DNA of 28,527 nt from Terana coerulea (GCA_024811115.1 JAKOGH010001118.1:1-28527), one strand, 5' to 3'. Counted from the stretch's first letter, positions 8,870 through 19,970 are shown. Numbers and translations: made by a program. Notes: generated by a model not told the origin, from the sequence alone.

Positions 8870-11400
8870 GACCTTCTTTCGGCACCTCTCCAGAAGCAGA
8901 AGGGCTGAGACTCGCGCTAGGAGCGGCCTGCACTCGACAGAGCCGGCGCGGCATCAGAAGTCTACCTGTGCTTGTGCGCGGGCCAGTCGAAGTGCATCCC
9001 ACCTGCAGCGCGCGCATTAGGCGGAGGATGCGAGTGCAGCGTATCCCGGTGCTTCGCCCGGCTGACAAGTGCGTTAGTGCGCCGACACCGGGGCCGGATC
9101 CGGCGTACGGAGTATTGTGACGGGAATTGGAACCGCAACACAATTTCGAGTGCAAACAGGATCTTTGGGATGCGAGAGAAATACTTACTAAGAGGGAGTA
9201 GGTCTAGGTAGCCTTGTCGTAGGTGTTGGCAAACGACCGCCATGAGGGGACCTCGACGGCCAGCGCAGACAAGGCGTGGGTTCTGCGGAGAAGAATAAAC
9301 GGGTTCGTATAGGGCGTACATACTATATAGATGCACAGTGCAGGCGTAGCTAGCATCCGGTGATGAACACTCTCCAGCGTTGCGCGGCATCCACTCATGC
9401 ACGGGACACAAGTGTACAAGGCCTTGAACAATTATTCTCGTTTGCGTAAGTGTCGGTCGCTTCCCGCTGTCGTGCCCGTCCGTTGACTAGATGGACTGGG
9501 GTCATGGTAAGTTTGGAGTGGTGCAATGAAAGAGGCACGACGCACCCGTAGCGTTGCCTGCCATTTTCACCATGTTGCTTGACTCTCCGACGGCGGCTCC
9601 TCCAATGCCGGAAGCTCAAGCATCGTTTGAGGCCTGACTTGATACCATCTACACTGCGGCTGAGAGTGCTGTGTGGACGTGCTGAGACTCGGAGTGGAAG
9701 GGTCGGCGTGGGGTGAGCACTTCGAATACGAGCCTTCCAGCGTTGACGTTCGCCAGACAGTGGCAATGTAGAAAGACAAGGCAAATAATGCTGAGCACTG
9801 CAGGCATGGCCCGATTTTGGACGCATAAAAAGTGCGCGAAAAGCGTCCGGAAGGCCTTCCTTTCACCCGAAAAGAGGGATTTCTAGGCATTTCTGCGCTG
9901 AAGGGAAACCCTCTCGAAGGCTTTTCCACCACTGCCCGGGAGGCCGAAATCTGGCTTTACCCGCAGTGGAGGTACTTTGTCGAGAAAGCCCTCTGATCTG
10001 GCATGCTGGCGATCGAGGCTTGTAGGGAACGATGGCACCACCTCTTTCGCAACTTGGGGAGGCTGGTTCACGAGTCTAGGTCGAGATACGGCGTGGCGAT
10101 TCTCCCTCCAAGGATCGGACGTCGAGAGGAACGGCTGCTTCGCAGTAGGAGACCTTGCTTAGAGTATACAGCAGTATATGAGTGTCCGAGATGGCGACCA
10201 GAGGTGAAGACAGTGGAAACCGAGCAGTACCAAGCGAAGCGCGAGCGACAGGGGGCGAGCAAGAAATGTAATGGGGTTACGTAAGATGGGCGCTCGCGCG
10301 GCTTCAAGTAAAGCGGCACAGGACCGCGGGCACCCAACTTGCTGCTGGTCTGCTCAAGCCTTCGCAGATGCTCCTCTGATGCCGCTCCCACTTGCACTCG
10401 CTGTGCTTCGTCGCGGGTGTATGCGCCCGTCTCGACAGCTTGCTGCCAGGGACCTGTCTAGGAGCCCTGGGAAGTAAGTACACACTCGCTCCAGTCGCGA
10501 CACCAACGCGTTGCGACTTCCTGCTGTGGTGCCGACGCACCGGCTTCCTATAGTGGCCAGACGTCGCTGTTCTCCCCAGTGATTCGCCCCACCGCGTCCA
10601 CTCGCGTGCACCAGCGTATACGTACGCGTTGGCGCGCATGCCCCGCGACAACAGCTTTGGCTCGCTCTGGACGACGTCGACGTCACTGGACACTCGCCCC
10701 GCAGACGAAGCTCCGTACGGCGCGCCTCTCTTCCGTCGCGTCTGTCCGTACGCGACATCTCGCTCCATCGACGCGCTCATGCACTGCGCGAATACGCCCG
10801 CGCCGTCTCGGTGACATCGCACGCGTAGCACATATGACAGACAGCGGACGCACTCGCTCAGTCCAGTGGCAAACTTCCGCACCCGCGCGCCCTCGGGCGC
10901 TGGACACGCTCCCGTGCAGAGCCTTATCTCCTACCTCCCCCGCCCGCACGACGCGTCACACGAAGACACGCGTACCTCGGCCGTCGTGGCCGTCGCCCTC
11001 ACGGCCTGTGCTTGTCGCTCAGAGCAGGCTGCATTGCATTAATATTGCCATGGAAGCAGCCGGACGCGGGCACGAGTGCGCATGCGCAGGGGCATATGTG
11101 GCCGGACAAGTGACAAGTCGCCGACCGAAGTTGGTGCAGGGGCCAGTGCGTCTTGTGCGGGTGGTGTGCGTGCGGGACACGTCCCTCCGGGCCGACCACA
11201 CCGTCCTTTGGACACTCCAGCAACCCGACCCCGCAAGCCGCGTCTCTAGTAGGCGCGAGGCCACGACGTGTTCTGCGAGCCGACCCACGGGCCTCCGACC
11301 GAGAAGGCTCAACACCGGTGGCCATCGCCCGCCTTGTCATGCACCATCGTCAGGCCACTTGGGTCGACCAAAGGCTTTGCCGTGGCACATCTGCAGTAGG
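8870..11400. other. Diverged duplicated GC-rich segment, no confident gene
   Basis: This stretch matches about 21660-24400 with many substitutions and indels. Several minus-strand frames pair between copies, for example 9883-10071 with part of 22648-22926 (shared MNQP start and PLRVKP motif), and 9204-9431 with part of 21545-22189. In most cases the reading frame is not maintained between copies. The long plus-strand frame 10579-12102 has no ATG start and is not open in copy B. I treat the stretch as noncoding or decayed. Confidence 0.45.
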
Positions 11401-11441
11401 ACCACAGGTCACCACGTTGGACTCAGGCAGGGCGGAGAGGG

Positions 11442-11449
11442 TATATATA
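11442..11449 (+). promoter_or_regulatory. TATA box (TATATATA), copy A spliced unit
   Basis: An eight-base TATATATA lies in GC-rich DNA, about 75 bp before a conserved ATG (11522) that begins ATGCGCCGCCGCGCACT. The same arrangement occurs in copy B at 24407-24414. The surroundings are much more diverged than these elements. Confidence 0.65.
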
Positions 11450-11469
11450 CTGCCCCTCGTCTGTCCGGA

Positions 11470-11960
11470 AGAAACACCCACAGCACCACGCCCCTCTTCT
11501 CTCCTCGCACACACCTGCATCATGCGCCGCCGCGCACTCGCACCCCGTACCGCACCCCCTCACCGTCATATATCTCATCGCGAAGCCCACCGGACCACAT
11601 CTTCTCCGCCGATATAGGCCCGCCGCGTGCGGGCCTGCTGGCGGCGTGGCAAGCCCGCGACCCAATACACACACGCGTCGAAATACACCCGCGGCCGAAA
11701 TGGTACGTCCTCCGCCGCTCTGGATCGCAAACACACGCGCTGACGCGGGACATGTCCCGACAGATCACGGCCGGCGCGCACGGCCGCACGGCCTCGCTGC
11801 TACCAGTACACCCGGGCGCGCTCGACGGTGAGCCCCCTCTCCGCACGCCAGACGGCCTCCGAACGACGCTGACACCTGTCCAGGACATGTGCCGCGCGCG
11901 GGCATCCTCGGCCTACAGACCCCCTGGACGGAGATTTGTCCAAGACTTTAGACCTTATGC
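11470..11960 (+). other. Short spliced transcription unit downstream of TATA box, copy A
   Basis: Two introns are predicted: 11703-11763 (GTACGT donor, GCTGAC branch region, GACAG acceptor) and 11828-11883 (GTGAGC donor, GCTGACACC branch region, GTCCAG acceptor). They flank an internal exon of exactly 64 nt, the same length as in copy B. The internal exon reads through in both copies with shared AHGRTA and GALD motifs. The frame continues into the last exon and stops at 11944-11946. Upstream, the conserved ATG is not in the same frame as the spliced exons, so the coding model is unresolved: a further intron, a non-ATG start, or a noncoding spliced RNA are all possible. No family was recognised. 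Confidence 0.4.
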
Positions 11961-12466
11961 TTGGCCGCAGACGCGCCGGGAGTTGCGGCGTCGTAGAGAC
12001 GACGGCGCCGGGCGCGTTGGGGCTGCGTCAACAAGTGTATGCCGGAGAGGCGGTGGTTCAGGGGCATCCAACCGAGCCCGGGGAACCAGGCACCCAGTTT
12101 GAGCCATACGGCCCATACAACCTAGTCCAACATCCGCTGTGTACTGTACCGCAAGCAACCTCATCACCCTACACTATCATATCCCCTCTCTCCAGTGCAT
12201 CCTCTTTATCTACTCCCAAGCTTCAGTCCATCACACCCAGTCCTGGCTGGAGACAAAGAAGCAGAGCAGTACCCATCTCTAATGCAATATGTCTCTACTG
12301 GCTATCCTTTTGCGTTTAACATGTATTGATGCTGTTTGCAAATGAAACTCTTAATTGATGTGCAAACATGTGGGTGGGAAATGCATCTGTTGCAATTGCT
12401 GCATGAGAAATCTGTTCAACTAATGTACAAACAAATCCAAAGAGATATGGCATAAATCAAAGTGTA

Positions 12467-14104
12467 TCAGTCCTTCAACATTGCCAGGCAGTTCCTCAAC
12501 CCTGTGACATGGTGTCCCAGCACAGCATCCTCCAACGCCAGCTCCTCCCCAAGCTCTGGAAGTACATTCCACAGCTGCGCGCTGCGCTTGTGTAGTATTT
12601 CCTTGTGCCCCGCCAACAACACCTGCGGCCGCGCGCTCTGGGCGTGCGTGGACAGCTGTGCAGATGCATGCATGTCCCGGATCGCGAGCGCGAGCTTGAA
12701 GTCGCTGCAGCCGTGTGCATCGAGGTGGCGCACGGCGTCGGCGAGGTGCTTGGCGAGCGGCTCCAAAACCTGCGCGATGTCGGGGCGGCCGCGCGCAGCG
12801 GTGCCGGAGGGCGCAGGCTGTACGTCCGGCGCGCTCGACGGGGAAGGGAGCGGCGCTGCCGGACGGCTGGGAGCCGAGTCGCGCCGCTGGGCATGGGCAC
12901 TATGAGCGGCGGCAGTCGAGCGATCCGTGTGTTTCCATTTCGCGCCCTCGCCGCACATGTGCCTGTCGTCCGCGGCTCTTTTCGCCAATGCACCAGTCTG
13001 AGTTGAGCGCGTTGCGACGGAAACGGAGCCAAGGCCGGACGCGGAGGCCTGTCCGGCGTTCGCCAGCGCGACTTCATCCAAGCTAAGCTGCGTGATCTGC
13101 AGCGAGGGACATGAGAAAGACGGTAAAGACAAACAGACGTGTCGGCGCACCGGTTGAGGCCCCCGTTCTTGCACAGACGAGACGTGCGGCTCCTCCTCCG
13201 GATACTGTAACACGGGCTCTTCTACGTTCAGACCTATGAATACACACGGTCAGCATCTGTGCAATGCAAAGTGTTACAGTCGGTGCACTCACTTGCAGAA
13301 GCCGCAGAACGTGAGGAGATAGGATCCCCAAAGGTGTTACGGGGTGTTTTGGGCTTCTTAAAAGAGTTCGAAGCGCGATATGTCTCGTCGCGGTCTCCCC
13401 GAGGCGCCTTGTTCGCAACTATCAAGGTTCAGTATCGAGCCGCAAAACAGCTGGCAACAGTACTCACTCTCGTAGGGCAAGGCGCTGACACACCCCTTCC
13501 CGCGGAGGCCGCGACAGTACCGGCAGATCGAGCACTTCTGCGTCGGCAAGCTGCTGTTCGCCGGCGTCGTGCGCCGGAGACACTCGTTGCCGTCCCTGGC
13601 GCACTGTTCGCACGGCGGGACGCAGGTCGGGAGGCACTTATACGGGAACTGGTTGGGCGCGATGGCATTGGCGCGGTCGGTCAGAGTCGGGTTGAAAGCC
13701 ACGAGCTCGAGGATATTATGCACGTAGGTGATGCCCCAGAAGAAGTCGAGGGGTGTGATGGGTTTGGGGGCTTCGGCGGCCACGGTGGCGTCCCGGGCGT
13801 GCTGGGGGTCGACATCTCTGCCTCCCTGCCTAAATTGCAATTCAAGAGGCTAAGAAGCCTTGCGATCAAACAGAACTCACCACTCAGAGGCGATGTACGT
13901 GCAGATGCATACCAGCTCCCGTGCCTCCAGCCTCGCGCCCTTTTGAACGGGGTGGACATTCCGAAGGACGTAGATGTAGCTTCTCGCGATCGCCTTCGTC
14001 GCATCCGACACATGTAGGGTGTCAAAGACATTCTCCACCTCACTGTTTGGAATCGCGACGATAGAAATCGGTTTGTCGGCCGTGGTGGCAACGATGGGGC
14101 GCAT
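12467..14104 (-). CDS. Cysteine-rich protein, five exons, intact copy
   Basis: Reading on the minus strand, the exons are 14104-13881, 13829-13468, 13418-13293, 13233-13151 and 13096-12467. They join in consistent phases (2, 1, 1, 0) to give 474 codons plus a stop. The introns are 49-59 nt with GTGAGT donors (GTGCGC for the last) and TAG or CAG acceptors. The last intron has no stop in this copy, but its homologue in copy B carries an in-frame TAG, which supports splicing. Exons 1-2 hold a helical N-terminal region. Residues 140-188 contain nine cysteines, with a core C-x6-C-x6-C-x15-C-x2-C-x2-C-x7-C around EQCARDGNEC and CSICRYCRG. This resembles zinc-binding Cys clusters of fungal proteins but is not a standard Zn2Cys6 spacing. 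A Pro/Ala/Ser-rich linker precedes a helical C-terminal domain containing SDFKLALAIRDMH. Function unknown; nuclear or nucleic-acid binding is only a guess. Confidence 0.75.
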
Positions 14105-14178
14105 GGTGTAGTTTGAGAAAAGCCGTGTACTGAGTGAAAGTGCGGACGCGGTGCATGCTTGCCCTATTAGACCCCAGC

Positions 14179-14184
14179 TTTATA
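14179..14184 (-). promoter_or_regulatory. TATA box of cysteine-rich gene
   Basis: The minus strand reads TATAAA 75-80 bp upstream of the ATG at 14104. In copy B the corresponding bases read GATAAA, so the box is weakened where the gene is also broken. Confidence 0.55.
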
Positions 14185-14370
14185 AGCCCCTAACCAACTC
14201 ATCCTCGCCAACGCAGGAATAGGAGCTCCGGAATTTGGTGAAAGTCGGTGGCATGAAGTTCGTGAAGAGGAGGTGTAGACGCCGGCAGTAGTGGAGACCC
14301 CATGACGTGAAAAAAAAACCCCCGCCAATGCGCATTTTCGGATGATGTCTGCGAGGGAAAAAACATGCCG
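14185..14370. repeat. ~180-bp promoter-proximal repeat, unit 1
   Basis: This upstream sequence of the cysteine-rich gene recurs at 14665-14870 and at 27285-27460. Shared blocks include AACTCATC or AGTCATCC, GGAATTTGG or GGGATTTGG followed by AAAGT, the GACGTTCGTGCAG type, and an AATGCGCAT or AATGAGCAT type near the end. A run of nine As followed by five Cs lies inside this unit. Confidence 0.65.
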
Positions 14371-14664
14371 GATGGTGTATTGTCTCCACAGCAGAGGAGA
14401 GTCACAGCCTCTCTCCGACCATTCGTCGGGGTAGGAACGCGTAGGTCCGGTCGATTTGAACTCATACTTGTGCGGAGACATGATCAAGCCCGTACAGCTT
14501 GGTCTGCTGCTGCGCGCAACTCAATCCAGATTCGCTCATGCACCGTGCTCAGCGCTAGCAGGTACGTCTGCGGAGATCGACATGAGCGTACTAGCACAAA
14601 AGAAATGTTTGAAACGGGAATACGGACATGTGCGTTCGTCATCCTCGCCCTCATGTAATCCCCT

Positions 14665-14870
14665 GCCTGAGTCATCCGCGGCGCCGCAGAGATACAAGCT
14701 CCGGGATTTGGCCAAAGTTGACATGACGTTCGTGCAGGAGATGGTCATGCAGGAGATGGTCAAAACGTGCTCCAGACGCTAGCGTTAGTGCGACTCCTAT
14801 TGTCTGAAATAGCTACCAATGAGCATTTCCGGGTGATGGTTGCGAGAAAGAGATGGACTCGCACGTTAAT
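14665..14870. repeat. ~180-bp repeat, unit 2, partial extra copy
   Basis: This is a second, diverged version of the sequence at 14185-14370, about 480 bp further out. It is actually closer to the copy B unit in the GACATGACGTT block. It also contains a local duplication in which CAGGAGATGGTC occurs twice, 15 bp apart, at about 14734-14762. Confidence 0.6.
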
Positions 14871-14911
14871 GGCACGCCGCGCAGATGAGTGAATGTCTCC
14901 TTAAGCCTTCT

Positions 14912-15157
14912 TCACTCAGTACATGTGCATGACTGTAGGCAATGAGCACACGTACGACCACAGTGTGCAAGATAGCATTTACTCACATACAGTCCTGTCA
15001 ACCTCTCCTCCCGAGTACTACAGCACAAGTCCGCAGCTGCCTTCTCGCGCGTAGTAGGGAGCAGCCAGACCGCCGCTTCCGTGATCTTGCGCGAGCTCGT
15101 CGACGAAGAGCGGGCATGGTGTCCCAATCGTCTCGGAGAGTGAAGGTGAGGGTGCAA
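14912..15157 (-). CDS. Possible 3' end of an unrecognised gene in the inter-copy spacer
   Basis: A minus-strand open frame of about 57 codons rich in Arg, Ser, Glu and Ala ends in TGLY at a GTGAGT donor. A 54-nt candidate intron follows, ending in CCTACAG. Splicing there gives a short tail (SCTCTE) and a stop. There is no good ATG, so upstream exons would be needed. It lies between the two duplicated copies and has no second copy to test it. It could also be chance. Confidence 0.25.
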   Translation of the reverse strand: MHPHLHSPRRLGHHARSSSTSSRKITEAAVWLLPTTREKAAADLCCSTREERLTGLYVSKCYLAHCGRTCAHCLQSCTCTE

Positions 15158-15806
15158 CAGAGTCTATTCACATCTTGGCTTGTACAAGAGGTACAGTCGG
15201 TGCGACCTGAGTGCGTCCGAATCGTCCGGTGTCGTCAATGTGGTGGGATAAAGCAGAGCGCGTAGGGGCGAATCTTTAGATCACCTCAAGTTCCGTGCCA
15301 CTGCCAGCAGACAAAAACATCGCAAGTACGGAGTCTAGAGCGTTCGCATTGACGAATGAATCCGACGGACATAACGAGAGATACAGTATGAGTAGTGTGA
15401 ATTACAATGGCTAATAATGTGAATGAGAGTGAAAAGTAATTAGGAATTAAAGTGATAAATAGTGGTCCCCGAATATCCAAAGCTTCATCCGTAGGAGTAT
15501 TGGGTGGCGAGGCGCATAGACGGCACCAGTCTCTAGCGCAGGTCTTGTAGCATAAGGGGCGTCGCTCGAGTCTGCCGACACCTCATCGACTTCGTTGACA
15601 TACCGTAGTTGATCATCGAGGGGCTGAGCCTGCATCTTGCAGAACTCAGTTTCATGACCGCTGTGCCGCGCTCGCGCCGGTCACTTGCATAGCCATGCCC
15701 GCAATATCAGCCACGCCGGTAGCCAAAGAGTAGACAAGATGTCACCGGGAAGGCAGACGTAAAATGGCTTGCCGAGTTTGCCCGCAACTTGGACGGTAGA
15801 GACGGC

Positions 15807-16871
15807 TTAGAACTTGGCTTCTTTGCGCATCTCGCGATCGTTGTCCAGAGCGACTTCGAACTCGTTCATACCCTGCAACGTTGTGAGCATACGACGCGAA
15901 AAAGGAAAGCTTCTGGTGCTCACCGTGCGCGTCCAAACACCAGCCGCACGTCCATCGCGCCAGAGTTCTCGAAGCACCTCACGGGGGACCCGAACCCAGG
16001 CGTCATCCTTGGCAGTAGAGTTGATGTTGTCCGGCTTGTCGACCCACAGATTCAAGAAGTGCCAGTCGCCGGCTGAAAGGAAGAAATCCGTAGTTACAGG
16101 TCCCATGTCGGTGATATCTTCCCATTGTCCACGGATAGTGCGCCATAGCCCGGGCAGCTGTGTACGCAGTCAGCCAAGATGAGCACGAGTGCAGGTACTG
16201 AAACGTACCATGAGAAGTTGACAAGCTAACAACACAAAGACGGCGGTGACGGATGGGTCGAAGAAGGCGCACAAGCGGCCGAGAACGTAAGCCCATGATG
16301 CACGGATGGACAGAGTCTTGAAGTTGAAGTTCTCGACGAAGTCGACATCGTCCGTCGCAGGTGCTTCAGCTTTGGTGATGGGAGCCGGAGCGTCAGTGAC
16401 GGTGATCTGTGACTCGATGGCAGCGTCCACGGCGGCGGCAGTCTCAACGGATGCCAATGCGGTGGGAGCCGGGGTGTCGACAGAAAGAACGTCGGTGACG
16501 GTGGTTGGCAGGTCTGCGGCTGCATTCACGGAAGCGACAGCTTCAGGAAACGCTGAAGGGCCAAGACAGATGTCCGAGTCGATGTATTCAAGATAGCCTG
16601 TGTTGAGGTCCGAGGCCGAGTCTCCAATGACGTCGAAGAGAACGTCGAAGCCAACCGAGGCGTTGAGGACGGAGGGAGTAGCGATGTTGTCGTTGTCATA
16701 GATAGAGAAAATGGAAGTAAAGGGAGCCCAGAGATCAAGAGCGAGACCAGCGCGAGAAGCGAGGCTGGAAGACGAGAAGGAGACAGCGCCCCAAGTGCCA
16801 TAGAAGTGCGCGACAAACGGTGCGAGCAGCGTTGCGACGAGCGCGACGAGGAGGTCGACGAAGACGAGCAT
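15807..16871 (-). CDS. Predicted membrane-anchored protein, full-length copy B
   Basis: Exon 1 is 16871-16209 and exon 2 is 16157-15807, separated by a 51-nt intron (GTACGT donor, ACACAG acceptor) joined in phase 0. The total is 337 codons plus a stop. The start ATG lies in ACCACCATG context, 42 bp downstream of TATAAG. The protein begins with a hydrophobic segment (about residues 3-25), consistent with a signal anchor. An acidic Ala/Thr/Val/Asp-rich region with sequons such as NAS follows, then a second hydrophobic stretch at about residues 205-221. The remaining 116 residues are soluble, with a W-rich patch (DFFLSAGDWHFLNLWVD) and a charged end. Exon 1 and the first part of exon 2 are nearly identical to copy A. 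The extra exon-2 tail depends on a G5 run that is G4 in copy A. No known family was recognised. Confidence 0.75.
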
Positions 16872-16912
16872 GGTGGTTGAGGTGAGGGAGAGGTTGGGTC
16901 GCCGTCGCCGTT

Positions 16913-16918
16913 CTTATA
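16913..16918 (-). promoter_or_regulatory. TATA-like element of membrane-protein gene, copy B
   Basis: TATAAG on the minus strand, 42-47 bp upstream of the ATG at 16871, at the same place as in copy A. Confidence 0.5.
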
Positions 16919-17707
16919 CGTTCGAGCGAGGCTGACCGTGCTTCGAATGCCTTCAGGCTCTGAATCGGGAAGTGACCAACCCAATTCGGCTGGCCTTCCA
17001 TCTTCCGTCCACCACTTGGCGCTTATGGATTTGTGCTCGAGCAGGCCTTGGTTGGGCCTTGGCACAGGATGACAGGGTGAGATCGAGGATGGGCAATAGG
17101 GATTAAACGGACAGCGGCGTCAGTGAACGTCGGCAGAGATTTGCTGTCTACCACGAAAGACTCGACCCTGTCCAGGACTTTGTGGCGCGTGAACTTCACC
17201 ACGACTCCTGAGATGGCAACTCGACCTACTTCTGACAAGCGATATATGCGTGGCGATGAGATAAGCGCATGTTCAAGATGTAAACCAAATAATGGTCGAT
17301 TAATAGAATGCATGAGCCAGTCAGGTCAGGACAAGAGAGTCAATGATGAGTACATACCGTAGTGAGCAATTTTATGTGACTCATTTCAGCAGAGCTTGCC
17401 GTGAGAGGTGTGAAGAGGAGTTCCCAGCGGCGGTCATTTCGGACACAAATATTACTGAATGTCAAAATCATTGAATAACCGAAAATCGCGAATAGCCGTA
17501 CACCCGTACTCAGGCGAACTGACCTTGCTCCTTGGCAGTGGGCACTTCCTCTCTTCTGCTGAAGGGCTTCTGTACAGGCTTCACCTCTCTATTCTTCCCT
17601 CCACACCGCATCCCAACGAATCACACCCACCACCTTCTGCTCTGCACATCCTACACTCACGCTACACACTTTCTATACTCTAACTTCCTCTTACCTTCCA
17701 CATCACA

Positions 17708-18929
17708 ATGATCTCCTCTCCCCTCGCCACCGCCTCGGTCAGGACCGTCGTCGGTGCAGCACTCAAGAACACTCGCAGAGCGAAGCACAAATGTTGAACG
17801 CGGCCGCCGTCCAGGAGAAGCTCAACAAGACCACCCTCGAGCTGGACATCGAGCGTGGCAAGGCCTGCAACCTCGCCCGATCCCTGAAGGAGGTCAGCAA
17901 CACCAAGGTCCACCTCCGCACCCTTGAAAGGGCTCTACGCGCGCACGCACAGCACTCTACAGGAACGGGAGAAGCTATGCGTGAGTACTCCTGCTTCTCT
18001 TCTTGCTTGCCGTGGCTGACAGTTTGGTTATCTTACAGGTCGAGCAGCAGGCTCAGCTTACGAGAGCGCAACAATACATCAAATTAGCCGACTACAACCT
18101 CTACCTCGCTCGTGCACGCAACGTTGAGAAGGACAAGGAGATCGACGTCCTCAAGGCCCACTTGCCCGAGCAGGCCCTCTTCCAGCCACACATCGCCGAC
18201 CTCGTCTTCAAGCAGGGCGATGCCGCCGTCCAGGGCCTCAACACCCAGATCATCGACCTGCGCACTGTCGTCCTCGGCCTGCAGACCGAGAAACGCGGCC
18301 TCACACAGGCGCTCCAGGAGGCCAAGTCCGCGGAGCAGACCCTCGCCAACAACCTTCTCGCCCGCCTCGACTGCGAGATGAAGAAGAACCAAGACCTGGA
18401 GGCGCGTCTCGCTGCCGCCGAGGCGAGGGCTGACCAGGAGCAGGACGTCGCCGCCGGTCGCCTGCAACTGCTGCAGGCCGAGCAGACAAAGAACAACGAT
18501 CTCACCGCCCGCCTGAGCCACACTACCATCCTCCTCTCCGACACCCGCCACGACGCGCGCGTCACCGAAATCCAGCTCTCACAGGCGGTGGCGGACGCGG
18601 CCGACGAGGTCTTCGTCAAGAAGCTCGAGGCCGCCGTGCTCGAGCTCCAGGCGTACGAGGCGACACACGAGCTGCAGAGTGCGCAGGCGACACACAAGAA
18701 TGAACTCGCGACGGTGCGCAATGAGCACCAGCGCGAGATGGCCGAGCTGCGCGCGAGGCTCCAAAGCAAGAACGGCGCACGGAAGGACGTCCCACTTCTG
18801 CAGCACAATACGACTGCCGGTGCCGCGAAGCCGATGCAAGACAAGGAGAACGCCACGACAACTACGAGCAAGCTCGCAAGGCGTCGCACCATCACGTCTG
18901 CGTCCTCCAGACGCGTTTCGATGGCGTAA
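17708..18929 (+). CDS. Coiled-coil protein, copy B (best-preserved copy)
   Basis: The main exon, 18039-18929, encodes 296 residues of almost continuous heptad-like sequence (VEQQAQLTRAQQ start; LQTEKRGL, LEARLAAAEARA and EMAELRARL motifs). It ends in a basic tail RRRTITSASSRR and contains DKENATT, which includes a KEN tripeptide. It is preceded by a clear 58-nt intron (17981-18038, GTGAGT donor, GCTGAC branch, TTACAG acceptor). Upstream coding from ATG 17791 (LNAAAVQEKLNK) needs one more splice: a candidate 55-nt intron 17908-17962 leaves an 18-nt micro-exon (EREKLC) in the correct phase. The earlier conserved ATG at 17708 is 83 bases from 17791 and so out of frame. Either translation starts at 17791 (about 341 residues) or this copy is damaged at its 5' end. 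A structural or scaffold role is inferred from composition only. Confidence 0.65.
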
Positions 18930-19257
18930 TTCCCTCCCGGTCTCGGTTTTGGGGTGAGTGGTATTGTCCAACACTGATGCCTTCACGCTGACACATTGTG
19001 TAGAGGTTCGATTCGGTTTCTTTTCTGGGATGGACTGTCTGTTTCTCCTTGGGCTGTTTTTTCGGGTTTGCGGGTCAATTTGTAAGGCCAGCCGGCGGGT
19101 TCGCTGAATCTGTGGAAGTGCGCAGCCATGGTGCAGGCCTCTCGTCGGGTTTCCCCTGGCCTTTTTCTTGTCAGTCTTTGTGGTTTCGTGGACAGTTCCC
19201 CGCCTCGGATGTTTTCTCCTTCGGTTCTTCTCTGGGACTTCTGTGTATGGACGCTAC

Positions 19258-19380
19258 GGACTTGGACTTGGACATGGACATGGACTCGGGCTTGGACTTG
19301 GACTTGGACTTGACGGACTTGGACTCGGACATGGACTCGGACATGGACTCGGACTTGGACTCGGACTTGGACTTGGACTT
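19258..19380. repeat. GACNNG hexanucleotide minisatellite, copy B
   Basis: About 20 imperfect units, again mainly GACTTG, GACTCG and GACATG, with one interruption (GGGCTTG) and one partial unit (TTGACG). It is nearly twice the length of the copy A array, so it has changed length since duplication. Confidence 0.9.
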
Positions 19381-19475
19381 CTGTGATTGTGCCATTGCCC
19401 CACCGCTTCGAGCTTCACGGCTCCGGTCGACCACCACCCAGACGCGCTTGTCACCAACGACCGGGAGGACACAAA

Positions 19476-19970
19476 GGGAAGTCCTTTTCATTTTATCTCG
19501 GCGCGGGTGTAGCGGAGGGCCCGGCCAGCCTTCTTCTTACCTACTTCGAGCTTTCCCTCTTCTCTGCTTTTGCGTACGGAGCGCTCATCACTCTTTGCCT
19601 TCGCAGGTTTCTGGCGTGGACGTCGGCGAGCGGGACAAACAGGGAAGTCCTTTTCATGTTCTCTCGGAGCAGGTGCGGCGGAGGGCCCGGCCAGTCTTCT
19701 TCCCACCTGCTCCGAGCCTTTCTCTTTTCTTCACCCCTTCTTGTCTACGGAGCGCTCATCACTTTTTGCCTCCATAGGTTCCAGGCGCGGATATCGACGG
19801 GCGAGAAGATCAAAAGGGAAGTCCTCTCCGATTCTTCACCCTCTGCGCTCAATACAGGTACTTAGGCGGCCTGGCCAGCCGTCTTTGTGCTCACTTCGCG
19901 CTTTTCTTCTTCCTCCTCCCTCGCTACATGCAGAGCGCTCACCACTTTTGTACATCTGTTATTATAGGTT
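19476..19970. repeat. 165-180 bp tandem repeat, three units, copy B
   Basis: Units begin with GGGAAGTCC at 19476, 19642 and 19816. The first two share the CTCTCGG/ATCTCGG, GGAGGGCCCGGCCAG and pyrimidine-tract blocks. The third begins GGGAAGTCCTCTCCG and matches unit 2 of copy A. Downstream sequence to about 20478 continues to match copy A (6690-7210) without an obvious gene. Confidence 0.8.

Larger units (their letters stand above)
1535..14870 (+). repeat. Copy A of a ~13 kb direct segmental duplication
   Basis: This segment corresponds, in the same order and orientation, to 15155-27460. Matching landmarks are the membrane-protein gene (offset 13601), the coiled-coil gene, the hexamer minisatellite, the 165-180 bp tandem repeat, the TATA-plus-introns unit, and the cysteine-rich gene (offset 13066 at the stop codon). 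The offset changes because of a 584 bp insertion/deletion near 3942 and unequal copy-specific islands (7215-8860 versus 20480-21660). Similarity ends at about 14370; a second partial repeat runs at 14665-14870. No terminal inverted repeats or integrase-like gene were seen, so a segmental duplication is preferred over a single mobile element. Confidence 0.9.

Noticed and set aside
10579..12102. 507-codon plus-strand open frame
   Set aside because: It lacks an ATG start, is Arg/Pro/Thr-rich as expected for an antisense or off-frame reading of GC-rich DNA, is interrupted in copy B, and runs through well-formed introns.
18084..18895. Long minus-strand frames opposite the coiled-coil exon (155 and 264 codons)
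   Set aside because: They mirror the GAG/CTC-rich coiled-coil codons and have no intron or start context of their own.
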